64,000 nucleotides of DNA. Source: Gemmatimonas sp. (lineage in GTDB: Bacteria > Gemmatimonadota > Gemmatimonadetes > Gemmatimonadales > Gemmatimonadaceae). The DNA is taken from the NCBI GenBank assembly GCA_011390935.1, contig JAABRL010000013.1:26589-90588 (forward strand), written 5' to 3'. The stretch's first letter is position 1. Each line of letters begins with the position of its first letter. Below are positions 28,138-36,030 of the stretch, piece after piece. Below the pieces are notes generated by a model. That model saw only the letters and a list, made by a program, of their open reading frames with translations. It ran no database searches and was not told where the DNA came from. The translations under genes were made by a program, and so were the position numbers.

Positions 28138-28257
28138 GCCGAGCCTCCAAGGCAGTCAGCGATCGGGAGGGGTCGTGGCAGTGGAGCAGACACCACGACA
28201 ACCGACGCGACACACCCGGCATCGTGACCGGACTGTGACACTCGTCAGTCTGCGAGC

Positions 28258-28286
28258 ATTTTCGGCCGAGTGGAGCGCGGACGCAA
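28258..28286 (-). promoter_or_regulatory. Candidate promoter of the susCD unit
   Basis: On the minus strand TTGCGT (28286-28281), 17-nt spacer, GAAAAT (28263-28258). The leader would be about 110 nt. The -10 is weak, so this is tentative. Confidence 0.3.
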
Positions 28287-28401
28287 GGGGGGAGAACACG
28301 TCGCGCCCGTCGCAGGGACGAGTCGCACCCGTGGCAGCAGCAGGGGCCAAGGCGTCATGCGTCGCCCCGGCCCCCTTGCGCACGCAGGCGTGTGGAGCGC
28401 G

Positions 28402-29637
28402 TTACTTGAACGCGTTCAGCCCCGTGATCGCCTGGCCCAGAATCAGCGAGTGCACGTCGTGCGTGCCCTCATAGGTGTACACACTCTCGAGATTCGCCAT
28501 GTGACGCATGGCACCATACTCGGCGAGGATGCCGTTGCCCCCGAGCAGCCGCCGCGTTTCGCGCGCCGCTTCCGTGGCGATGTGCACGTTGTTGCGCTTC
28601 GCGAGCGACACCTGCACCGGCGTGAAGTTGCCCGCGTCCTTGAGGCGGCCGAGGTGCAGCGAGACCAGCTGCCCCTTCACCAGCTCGGTGAGCATGTCGG
28701 CCAGGCGCACCTGCTGAATCTGGAAACCGCCGATGGGCCGATCGAACATGACACGATTCTTTGCGTACGATACGGCCTCTTCGAAGCAGGCCATGGCCGC
28801 GCCGAGCACGCCCCACGAAATGCCGTAGCGCGCCTGCGTGAGACACATGAGCGGGCTCTTCAGGCCCCCCGAGTTTGGGAGCAGCGCATTCGCGGCGACG
28901 TGCACGTCCTGCAGCACCAGTTCGCTGGTGTCGCTGGCGCGCAGCGACAGCTTGCCCTTCTGATCCTTGGCGCTGAAGCCGGGCGTGTCGGTGTGCACGA
29001 TGAAGCCGCGAATCGACTTGTCGTCGTCGGAATCACCGGTCTTGGCCCAGATGATCGCGATGTCGGCGGTGGACCCGTTGGTGATCCACATCTTCGACCC
29101 ATTGAGAATCCACGAGCCGTCGGGCTGTTCCTTGGCACGCGTGAGCATGCCCGACGGATTCGAGCCGAAGTCGGGCTCGGTGAGGCCGAAGCAGCCGATG
29201 TATTCGGCCTTGGCCAGGCGCGGCAGATAGGTGCGACGCTGCTCCTCGCTGCCGAACGCGAAGATCGGATACATCACCAGTGCACCCTGCACGGACGCGA
29301 AGGAGCGCAGCCCCGAGTCGCCACGCTCGAGCTCCTGCATGATCAGGCCGTACGCGACACTCGACAGACCAGCGCAGCCATACTCCTCGGGCAGCGACGA
29401 GCCGAGCAGCCCCATTTCGGCCATCTCGGGGATGAGTTCCCGGGGAAAGCGGCCGTCCACGTAACATTGCCCGATGATGGGCATGACCTTCTCGTTCACC
29501 CACGCGCGCACGGTGTCGCGAATCGCGCGCTCCTCTTCCGTGAGGGCGGCGTCGATGTTGAACAGATCGGCAGCGTGCGCCGTCAGGTCGACGGACGGGA
29601 GCGCGGGGATCGCAGCGGCAAGCGTATCGGTGGACAT
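28402..29637 (-). CDS. Acyl-CoA dehydrogenase, glutaryl-CoA dehydrogenase-like
   Basis: FAD-dependent dehydrogenase that would pass electrons to ETF. Acyl-CoA dehydrogenase domains in order: the N-terminal helical domain with FPRELIPEMAEMGLLG, the beta domain with GCFGLTEPDFGSNPSGM and KMWITNG, and the C-terminal domain with RVMFDRPIGGFQ and RRLLGGNGI. The C-terminal YTYEGTHDVHSLILGQAITG places the catalytic Glu as in glutaryl-CoA dehydrogenases. 411 residues from ATG 29637, with GAGG 8 nt upstream. Glutaryl-CoA specificity (lysine/tryptophan catabolism) is inferred from overall similarity and not from context. Confidence 0.9.
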   Translation of the reverse strand: MSTDTLAAAIPALPSVDLTAHAADLFNIDAALTEEERAIRDTVRAWVNEKVMPIIGQCYVDGRFPRELIPEMAEMGLLGSSLPEEYGCAGLSSVAYGLIMQELERGDSGLRSFASVQGALVMYPIFAFGSEEQRRTYLPRLAKAEYIGCFGLTEPDFGSNPSGMLTRAKEQPDGSWILNGSKMWITNGSTADIAIIWAKTGDSDDDKSIRGFIVHTDTPGFSAKDQKGKLSLRASDTSELVLQDVHVAANALLPNSGGLKSPLMCLTQARYGISWGVLGAAMACFEEAVSYAKNRVMFDRPIGGFQIQQVRLADMLTELVKGQLVSLHLGRLKDAGNFTPVQVSLAKRNNVHIATEAARETRRLLGGNGILAEYGAMRHMANLESVYTYEGTHDVHSLILGQAITGLNAFK

Positions 29638-29760
29638 CTGGAAGTCCTCGGCGGGAATCGCCGGCGTTGGCAGAAGGGCGACAAGCGGTGGTGCCACGAC
29701 AAGCAGTGTGTCGAGTCGTCGAGCACTCGTGACAAACGACACACACCATGGCATCGACGG

Positions 29761-29789
29761 TGGCTCGCCGGTTTTGGCATTCGTATAAT
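29761..29789 (+). promoter_or_regulatory. Candidate promoter of the Ig-like repeat lipoprotein gene
   Basis: A perfect TATAAT (29784-29789) in GC-rich DNA, 117 nt before the start codon. With 17-nt spacing the -35 would be the poor TGGCTC (29761-29766). Confidence 0.35.
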
Positions 29790-29906
29790 AGTCAACGGCG
29801 TGGGCGCGACGCGGGTTGCATCCCGCGCTCCGTGACCCGTTTCTCGATCTCCCCCGTGTGCCGCTGTCGCCCGCGAACCTCCCCACCCTGCCACCGCGAA
29901 GCCCTT

Positions 29907-32471
29907 ATGCCCGCCTCCCGCGCCTCCCGCGCCTCCCACCCGTTGTCCCGTCCCCGATATCGGCGATGGGTCTCCCTGCTCTCTGCGTTGCTGGTCAGCG
30001 GTATCAGCGCGTGTGGAGGCGGTGGTGACACGCCGACGCCGCCTGTGCCGACGCCGGGTACGCTCTCGGTCGGCGTGTCCAGCTTTCCCGCGTCGGTCGT
30101 GGCCGGCGGACAGGCGACCGCGGGTGTCACGATCACGCGCGGTGGCAGCTTCACGGGTGCGGTCACGCTGGCCACGGAAGGTGTGCCAGCCGGGGTAACC
30201 GCCAGCCTGAGCACGACGTCGCTGGCGGCCGGTGCGACAACGGCCACGCTCACGGTGCAGGTGGGCGGGACCGTCGCGGCGGGGAACTATCCGATCACGG
30301 TCCGTGCAACGGGATCGGGGGTGAGTGCGGCCACCGCGCAGTTCACGCTGGTCGTCACCGCCGCAACAACACCGAGCTTCTCACTCACGGCGGCACCGAG
30401 CGCGGTGTCGGTGGTAGCGGGACAGCAGGGCACCAGCACGATCACCCTCGCGCGCAGCGGCGGATTCACCGGGAACCTGCAGCTGGTGGCCGAGGGCGCC
30501 CCCACGGGCGTGACGCCCTCGTTCTCCGTCACACCCGTCACCGGCACGTCGTCGGTGCTCACCTTGGCCGTCGGCGCCGCGACCGCGCCCGGTACGTATC
30601 CGATCACGGTGCGCGGTACGGGCACCGGCGTCACGGAGCGTACCGTTTCGGTGACGCTCACCGTCACGGCGTCGGCTCCGACACCCACGCTGACCGTGGC
30701 CAGCGCAGCGAGCACCGCGAGTGTGGCGCAGGGACAGTCGTCGACGGGCATTGCGCTCACCCTGACGCGTGAGGGTGGTCTGACCGGGAACGCCACGATG
30801 GCACTCGAGGGAGCACCCACGGGCGTCACCGGCGTGTTCACACCGAATCCGGCGACCGGCACCACGTCCTCGCTGGTGCTCAGCGTGGGGGCGGCGGTCG
30901 CCCCCGGCACGTATCCGCTGACGGTGCGCGGCACGGTCGGCACCACGACCGGAACGGCGGCGATCGCGCTGACGGTGACGGCCGCGGCGGCGGGCAACTT
31001 CTCGCTCGCACTGGCGCCGACGGCGGCCACGGTCACCGCGGGCGGCAACACCAGCCCCGTCGTCTCGATCACGCGCACCGGCGGATTCACGGGCACCGTG
31101 AACCTGACGGCGACGGGCGCACCTGCGGGCGTGTCCGTGAACTTCACGCCGGCCGCCGCAACCGGCGCGCAGGCGACGATGAACGTGAGCACCACGGCGG
31201 GCGTGGCCCCCGGTGCGTACCCCATCACGGTGCGCGGCAACGCCACCGGAATCGCCGAACAGACCGTGTCGTTCACGCTCACGGTGCAGAGTGGCGGCGG
31301 CGGCGGCAGCGGCAACGTGGTGTGGCAGTTCTGCGCCGACAATCGCATTCCGATCTGGTTCGCCTACCGTGATGGCACCAGTGGTGCCTGGACGCGCGTG
31401 CTGCCCGGCGCGAACAACACGTACGCGTTCACGCTCAACGAGAGCCGTGGCGGCGTCACGATCGTGTCCGACAACGGTGGTGCGGATTTCGACGTCGCGA
31501 CCTACTACCTGTCGCGCACGGAACTGACGGCGATCGCCGCCGATGAGTGCGACAACAATCCGATCACCAAGACGCTCACGGGTACCGTCGCGGGGCTGGC
31601 CGCGGGACAGACCGCGACCATCGGTGTGGGCTCCGGTACGGGTACCGCCGCAGCGAACGGACCCTTCACCGTGTCCAACGTGAGTGATGGCGTGGTGGAC
31701 CTGCTCGCCGCCCGCGGCACCACGAACATCGGCACGTTCAGCACGGAGCCCGATCGTTTCATCCTGCGACGGAACCTCAACCTGCCGAACAACGGCGTGA
31801 TTCCCACGCTCGACTTCGCAAGCGCTGAAGCGTTCGCGCCGGCATCGGCCACGTACACCTTCGGCAACGTGTCGGGTGCCACGCTGAGTGTGGTGACCGG
31901 CTTCAGCACGGCGAATGGCTCGGCCGGGTTCTTCAGCTTCGGCCCGCTGTTCGGCGGCTCCGAGTCGCGCACGATCTTCGGTGTGCCGAGCGCACTCACG
32001 CAGGCGGGCGATCTGCACTACGTGCTCGCCAATGCGCTCTCGGGTACGGACAACGTGCGACAGGTAGCCGGCTACAATCGCACGCTGGCGAACCGCACGC
32101 TCACACTCGGCCCGGTACTGTCGTCACCCACGGTCTCGACGGTGGCCAGCGCGCCGTATCGTCGTGCCCGCGCCACTGGGTCGTGGCAGGCCGAGTACAA
32201 CCAGGGGGTCGGCGTGTCGTTCACGCAGAGCAACGGCGCCAGCCGCACGTGGTCGATCACGTCGTCGACAGGCTACGCGGCGGGCGCCACGTACGATCTG
32301 GAGGTGCCCGATCTGAGTGGCGTGGCGGGCTTCAACGCGACGTGGGGGCTGCTGCCTGGTGCCGCCACCGAGTGGGCGCTCTCAGCCTCGCGGGTGGACA
32401 ACTCGCCATTCGGCGCCGCGGTGGAAGACTTCCGCTTCTTCGCCGCATCGCGTCTCGGCACTCTGCCGTAA
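29907..32471 (+). CDS. Large lipoprotein with four Ig-like repeats
   Basis: Protein of 854 residues, probably surface-exposed. The signal peptide ends in a lipobox, LVSGISAC, followed by GGGGDTPTPPVPTP. Residues of about 52-460 form four repeats of 100-105 residues. Each has an opening strand, a GGFTG turn, a GxPTGV segment and a closing PGTYPITVRGTG...TLTV, as in bacterial Ig-like/BACON-type modules. A Gly-rich hinge (SGGGGGSG) separates them from an unrecognised 390-residue C-terminal region beginning VVWQFCADNRIPIWFAYRDG. I chose ATG 29907; the upstream frame is Arg/Pro-rich. Function unknown; adhesion or glycan binding is possible. Confidence 0.82.
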   Translation: MPASRASRASHPLSRPRYRRWVSLLSALLVSGISACGGGGDTPTPPVPTPGTLSVGVSSFPASVVAGGQATAGVTITRGGSFTGAVTLATEGVPAGVTASLSTTSLAAGATTATLTVQVGGTVAAGNYPITVRATGSGVSAATAQFTLVVTAATTPSFSLTAAPSAVSVVAGQQGTSTITLARSGGFTGNLQLVAEGAPTGVTPSFSVTPVTGTSSVLTLAVGAATAPGTYPITVRGTGTGVTERTVSVTLTVTASAPTPTLTVASAASTASVAQGQSSTGIALTLTREGGLTGNATMALEGAPTGVTGVFTPNPATGTTSSLVLSVGAAVAPGTYPLTVRGTVGTTTGTAAIALTVTAAAAGNFSLALAPTAATVTAGGNTSPVVSITRTGGFTGTVNLTATGAPAGVSVNFTPAAATGAQATMNVSTTAGVAPGAYPITVRGNATGIAEQTVSFTLTVQSGGGGGSGNVVWQFCADNRIPIWFAYRDGTSGAWTRVLPGANNTYAFTLNESRGGVTIVSDNGGADFDVATYYLSRTELTAIAADECDNNPITKTLTGTVAGLAAGQTATIGVGSGTGTAAANGPFTVSNVSDGVVDLLAARGTTNIGTFSTEPDRFILRRNLNLPNNGVIPTLDFASAEAFAPASATYTFGNVSGATLSVVTGFSTANGSAGFFSFGPLFGGSESRTIFGVPSALTQAGDLHYVLANALSGTDNVRQVAGYNRTLANRTLTLGPVLSSPTVSTVASAPYRRARATGSWQAEYNQGVGVSFTQSNGASRTWSITSSTGYAAGATYDLEVPDLSGVAGFNATWGLLPGAATEWALSASRVDNSPFGAAVEDFRFFAASRLGTLP
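30060..31291 (+). repeat. Four tandem repeats encoding Ig-like modules
   Basis: Units at about 30060-30364, 30365-30680, 30681-30991 and 30992-31291, each 300-316 nt. They are similar at protein level (GGFTG, APTGV, GTYPITVRG) but diverged in DNA, so they are old duplications. Confidence 0.7.
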
Positions 32472-32485
32472 GGCGCGACGCGCAC

Positions 32486-32515
32486 GAAGCGTCCGGTCAG
32501 CCGACCGGGCGCTTC
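32486..32515. terminator. Hairpin between convergent genes, possible bidirectional terminator
   Basis: GAAGCGTCCGGTC and GACCGGGCGCTTC pair over 13 bp (one T-G wobble) around AGCC. It lies 15 nt after the lipoprotein stop and overlaps the last codons of the SprT-like gene. No T-run on either strand, so activity is uncertain. Confidence 0.35.
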
Positions 32516-33363
32516 GCGCGCGGCAGGACCCCCACCTCGCGCGCCTTGCGACGAAAGGTGGGACCGTGATCGAGCGCATGTCCGCTCTCGTCCTGCCACT
32601 GGTGAATCATTTCGTGCAGCAGCGTGTGGAGCGTTTCGGGCCAGCCGTCGCGTCGCAGGTGCCGACGGCTGAGCACGATCTCCGCGCCGGGACCGTCCTC
32701 GCCCGCCGGACTGTAGTGCCCCAGTCGCGTTTGCATACGCGACGACAGACGCACCGGAATGGCGCGAAGCGCGCTGCCGAAGTGGCGCTGGTTGTAGTCG
32801 GCATGCGCGTCGGCCAGCCGTGCGAGCAGCGGCCCGTCACCCGGACGCGGGGGTTCAGCACGACGCTGCGCCGGCGGACGGTCTACCTGATGCGCCAGGA
32901 TCGTATCGCGTGCGGCGAGTCGCGCGGCCTGCGTTCGCGCCGTCGCGAAGGTGACGACCGCTCGCAATACGGACTCTGGCGCGGTCGTGTACCCCTCGTG
33001 GATGCGCAACGTGGAGCCGATGACCGACACCATCACACGTCGCGTTCGCATGAGGGCCACGGTGTCGATCCCGCGCAGGCCGAGTGCGTGCAGCCGATTG
33101 AGCAGCGTGGCCGCTTGAGCCCGGCGAGCCGCGGCGCCGCGCGAGGGGCGCGCGGTTTCGCGGACCGTCGCGGCCGGAGACGTCTCAGTCTCGGGATTCT
33201 GCGCTGGCGCTGCGGACGCCGATGTTGGTGCCGGCGATGACGTTGGCGGTGACGCGGGAGACGACGACGTCGGCTCATCGAAGCCGAAGCCCAACTGCGC
33301 CTCGTCCAACAGCAGGCGCCCACGGGAAGCGGCGCGCTTCATGGCGCCGAACAGATCAAGCAT
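32497..33363 (-). CDS. SprT-like zinc metalloprotease domain protein
   Basis: Protein of 288 residues. The C-terminal half is SprT-like: YNQRHFGSAL, then LGHYSPAG, the metal motif LLHEMIHQWQ (HExxH) and the third ligand in DHGPTFRRKAREVG. The N-terminal half is basic and Ala-rich with a Pro/Thr/Ser linker and is not recognised. Family members related to Spartan act on DNA-protein crosslinks, but many bacterial ones are uncharacterised. ATG 33363 (MLDLFGAMKRA) is preferred; a second ATG lies at 33342. Confidence 0.82.
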   Translation of the reverse strand: MLDLFGAMKRAASRGRLLLDEAQLGFGFDEPTSSSPASPPTSSPAPTSASAAPAQNPETETSPAATVRETARPSRGAAARRAQAATLLNRLHALGLRGIDTVALMRTRRVMVSVIGSTLRIHEGYTTAPESVLRAVVTFATARTQAARLAARDTILAHQVDRPPAQRRAEPPRPGDGPLLARLADAHADYNQRHFGSALRAIPVRLSSRMQTRLGHYSPAGEDGPGAEIVLSRRHLRRDGWPETLHTLLHEMIHQWQDESGHALDHGPTFRRKAREVGVLPRAKRPVG

Positions 33364-33425
33364 TCCGGAACGATGCCCACGCGCGCGCGACAACACCAGC
33401 GGGCGTACGCGTGGGCTCCCGTGCC

Positions 33426-34079
33426 TCAGACGTTCCGCGCGGCTTCCACCATCGCGCGCACTGCGTCGATCTCGTCGGGGACCACGGCATGCTGCAACCC
33501 GGGGTAGACGCGCAGATCGACAACGGCCCCCATGCGCGTGAACACGTCGGAGGAGTGCTTGGTGCGCGCCACGGGGATATGGAAATCCTGATCGCCCACA
33601 CCGATGAATACGGGTGTGCTGCGGAAGGCACCCGGGTAGTCGCGCGACACATTATCGGGGCCAATGAGCCCACCGGCCAGCGCGAACAGGCCGCCGTACT
33701 GGGTGGCGTGCCGAGCCGCGTACTCCAGCGCCAGACAGGCGCCCTGCGAGAAGCCGCCGAGCACGAGGCGATCGGTGGGGATGCCGGCGTCGAGCACCGA
33801 CTGCACGACCCGTCCGAAACACATGAGCGCGGACGAGAGCCACGGTTCGTTGTGGGCGATGGGCTCCATGAAGCGGGCCGGATACCACGCGTTGTTGGCG
33901 GCGTCCGGTGCAAGCCACGCGACGTCGGCCACGTCGATCTCCTGCGCCAGCGCCAGAATGTCCCGCGCGCTCGCGCCTCGCCCATGCGCGAGTACCACCG
34001 CCGCACGCGCCTCGGCGAGCGGCGTGCCGGCCACCAGGACGGGTTGCTTGGCGTGCGGATCGAACGCAAGCCCGCTCAT
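33426..34079 (-). CDS. Alpha/beta hydrolase, phospholipase/carboxylesterase type (MhqD-like)
   Basis: Protein of 217 residues with the esterase fold: AAVVLAHGRGAS oxyanion region, nucleophile Ser in LGGFSQGACLALEYA, Asp in VGDQDFHIPV and His in YPGLQHAVV. It overlaps the ring-cleaving dioxygenase gene by 4 nt (ATGA), the same pairing as MhqD with MhqO in quinone-responsive operons. It may hydrolyse products of quinone or hydroquinone cleavage, though this is inferred from the pairing. ATG 34079 is chosen by the overlap. Confidence 0.87.
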   Translation of the reverse strand: MSGLAFDPHAKQPVLVAGTPLAEARAAVVLAHGRGASARDILALAQEIDVADVAWLAPDAANNAWYPARFMEPIAHNEPWLSSALMCFGRVVQSVLDAGIPTDRLVLGGFSQGACLALEYAARHATQYGGLFALAGGLIGPDNVSRDYPGAFRSTPVFIGVGDQDFHIPVARTKHSSDVFTRMGAVVDLRVYPGLQHAVVPDEIDAVRAMVEAARNV

Positions 34080-35083
34080 GCGCCCACCTCCGCTACGATT
34101 CGAGGGTCGAATGGCCACGCGTCGTCGATCAGGCCGGCCGGCGTCGCGAGGGCGAGTTCGACAAGGTGCCCGTCGGGGTCGCGCGTGTACAGCGAAGGGG
34201 CTCCGCCGCTGTGCACAGTCGAGACGGGAGCGCCGGATGCACGCAAGCGATCGTGCAGCACCGCCTGCGCCTCGACGTCGGACACGGCGAACGCGTAGTG
34301 GTGCGTTTGGCCAGCACCCAGTGCCGCGCGCTTCGCGGTGGGCGCGTGGAGGCCGAAGTAGGTGATGAGCGTGCCGGGGTTCGCCGCTGCGCTCCCCCAG
34401 GTCCAGTGTGGCATGGTCGGGTCGTCAAAGTTGCCGGTGCGCTTGACCAGCGAAAGCCCCAGCAGCTCTCGAAGGAACGCATCGGTGCGCGCCAGGTCGC
34501 TGGACGTGGCGCTGATATGATGGATACCCCGCGTGAGCGACATCGGCTCATCGATCCGAGCGACAGGCTCCGGCCAGCTGTCGGCGGCGATGACCTCCTC
34601 ATCGCGCGCGCCTCGCACAAGCGCCGCCGGCGGGCTCTGTGCCGCACTGCCGGGGACACCATCGGGTTCGTCGATGTGCAGCCCTGGGCCATCGGTCGCG
34701 ATCTCGAGGATCGCACCGTCCGGGTCGCGAAAATAGATCGACGTGAAGTAGTGCCGATCGTATGGCCCGCGCACCCGCACGCCCGCGTCGGCGAGCCAAC
34801 GCTTCCATCGCAGGAGCGCGTCCCGATCTGCGGTGCGGAAGGCCACATGATGCGTGCCCCCGATCCCTGGGCGACCGCGCGACGACCGCGGCCATTCGAC
34901 GAAGGTGATGATCGTCCCCGGCGTGCCCTCGGCATCGGCGTAGCGTCGATGCACGTGCGACGGGTGTTCGCCGTGCTCCGAGGCGCTCATGCGCTGCAGC
35001 CCCAGCACGCGGGTGTAGAAGTCCTCGTTCCGCTGTCCGTCGGCCGTCACGAGCGTGACGTGGTGCAGACCGGTAATCGCCAT
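34076..35083 (-). CDS. Ring-cleaving dioxygenase, two VOC domains (MhqO-like)
   Basis: Protein of 335 residues with two glyoxalase/VOC modules. Module 1 has GLHHVTLVTADGQRN and THHVAFRTAD with ILEIATDGP; module 2 has GIHHISATSSDLARTD, THHYAFAVSD and LVELALATP. His/His/Glu metal ligands are present. The family cleaves hydroquinones and catechols. ATG 35083 has GGAGG 7 nt upstream. The promoter 34 nt away carries a palindrome overlapping its -10, so expression is probably quinone-inducible through a MarR-type repressor that is not in this window. Confidence 0.9.
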   Translation of the reverse strand: MAITGLHHVTLVTADGQRNEDFYTRVLGLQRMSASEHGEHPSHVHRRYADAEGTPGTIITFVEWPRSSRGRPGIGGTHHVAFRTADRDALLRWKRWLADAGVRVRGPYDRHYFTSIYFRDPDGAILEIATDGPGLHIDEPDGVPGSAAQSPPAALVRGARDEEVIAADSWPEPVARIDEPMSLTRGIHHISATSSDLARTDAFLRELLGLSLVKRTGNFDDPTMPHWTWGSAAANPGTLITYFGLHAPTAKRAALGAGQTHHYAFAVSDVEAQAVLHDRLRASGAPVSTVHSGGAPSLYTRDPDGHLVELALATPAGLIDDAWPFDPRIVAEVGA

Positions 35084-35104
35084 GCGTGCCTCCGTGAATC
35101 CATG

Positions 35105-35122
35105 TATCTTAGAACTAAGATA
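35105..35122. promoter_or_regulatory. Palindromic operator of the mhqO/mhqD-like pair (MhqR-like)
   Basis: TATCTTAGAACTAAGATA, a perfect 8-bp inverted repeat with a 2-nt centre. The outer TATCT-N8-AGATA has the same 18-bp geometry as the MhqR box of Bacillus as I recall it. It covers the -10 element. Confidence 0.7.
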
Positions 35123-35145
35123 CCATGCTCACGTGCGAATGGCAA
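35117..35145 (-). promoter_or_regulatory. Promoter of the mhqO/mhqD-like pair
   Basis: On the minus strand TTGCCA (35145-35140), 17-nt spacer, TATCTT (35122-35117). The -10 forms one arm of the palindrome, so a bound repressor would block polymerase. Confidence 0.65.
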
Positions 35146-35148
35146 CGG

Positions 35149-36030
35149 TCAACCGTCGCGCGCCACCTCGAGGCCGATCGGACCAGGCACGAAGGCTGCA
35201 CCGTCGAAGGTCCACGCGCGCACGGCCAGCTCCGTTGGTGAGGCCTCGATCACATTCAGCGCGCTCGGCCGGTGCCCGCGCATGCGGCTCGATAGCGTGT
35301 TCGCCGCACTGGCCACGAACCGACCGCCTGCGCGCTCCACGAGCACCACCTGCTCCTCATGATCGTGTCCGGTGCACACCACATCCACGGGCATCGCGGC
35401 CAGCGCATCGAGCACGCGCTGCGGCTGCTTGAGTCCCCACCGGTTGGACAGACGGCCACGCACCACGTTGTGATGCACCACCAGCACGCGCAGGTCACCG
35501 GCGGGTGCGGCGGCCAGACGCCTCTCGGCATCTCGCAACTGCGCCGAGGTGAGGCCACCCTTCACGCGCCAATCACGCGGATACCAGGTGAGTGACTCGG
35601 GGTTGGTCCCCCACGCGGAGTTGAGCCCCACGAGCGTTACACCGGGCAGCTGCAGCGTAGGTTCGGTATCCGCACAGATGAACTCCCGATAGCGCGCATG
35701 TACGCGCGAGAAGTCTCCCCAGCCGAAGGGCGCGTGCCACCACGCGGCATCATGATTGCCGGGCACGAGCATGGTGGGTGCGATCGCCCTGAACTGATTG
35801 ACGATCGCACGCGCAGCGATGAACTCGCGCTCGCGCGCGCGCTGCGACAGATCGCCGGAGACGACGATCGCGTCCCATCGGCTCTCGCTCGCGACTGCAA
35901 GCGCGGCCTCGACGTGCGCCGCGACGAACGGATGGCCGCAATGGATATCGGAAATGTGCAGGAGGCGGATCGACGCGGACTTCGTCGCAACGCGCTCGTC
36001 CGCCCCGGCGTGCCCCTGCGGATCAGCCAA
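35149..36030 (-). CDS. Calcineurin-like metallophosphoesterase
   Basis: Protein of about 293 residues. Metal motifs in order: LLHISDIHCGH (D-x-H), VVSGDLSQRA (GD), VPGNHDAAWW (GNHD), LVVHHNVVRG (H) and VCTGHDHEEQ (GHxH). All five blocks of the class III phosphodiesterase fold are present, as in CpdA/Icc-like enzymes. There is no ATG or GTG near the domain start. The TTG at 36030 overlaps the end of the dehydrogenase gene and is the best available start. Substrate unknown. The end lies just before the MhqO-like promoter. Confidence 0.85.
   Translation of the reverse strand: MADPQGHAGADERVATKSASIRLLHISDIHCGHPFVAAHVEAALAVASESRWDAIVVSGDLSQRAREREFIAARAIVNQFRAIAPTMLVPGNHDAAWWHAPFGWGDFSRVHARYREFICADTEPTLQLPGVTLVGLNSAWGTNPESLTWYPRDWRVKGGLTSAQLRDAERRLAAAPAGDLRVLVVHHNVVRGRLSNRWGLKQPQRVLDALAAMPVDVVCTGHDHEEQVVLVERAGGRFVASAANTLSSRMRGHRPSALNVIEASPTELAVRAWTFDGAAFVPGPIGLEVARDG

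Noticed and set aside
26968..28227. 419-codon plus-strand open frame opposite the SusC-type receptor
   Set aside because: No recognisable fold and completely overlapped by a certain TonB receptor gene.
28226..28247. TGTGACACTCGTCAGT upstream of susC as a third CRP-type site
   Set aside because: Only one half-site matches and the inverted repeat is poor compared with the etfB and atp sites.
30381..32018. 545-codon minus-strand open frame opposite the Ig-like repeat lipoprotein
   Set aside because: Arg/Gly-rich repetitive translation mirrors the repeats of the sense gene.
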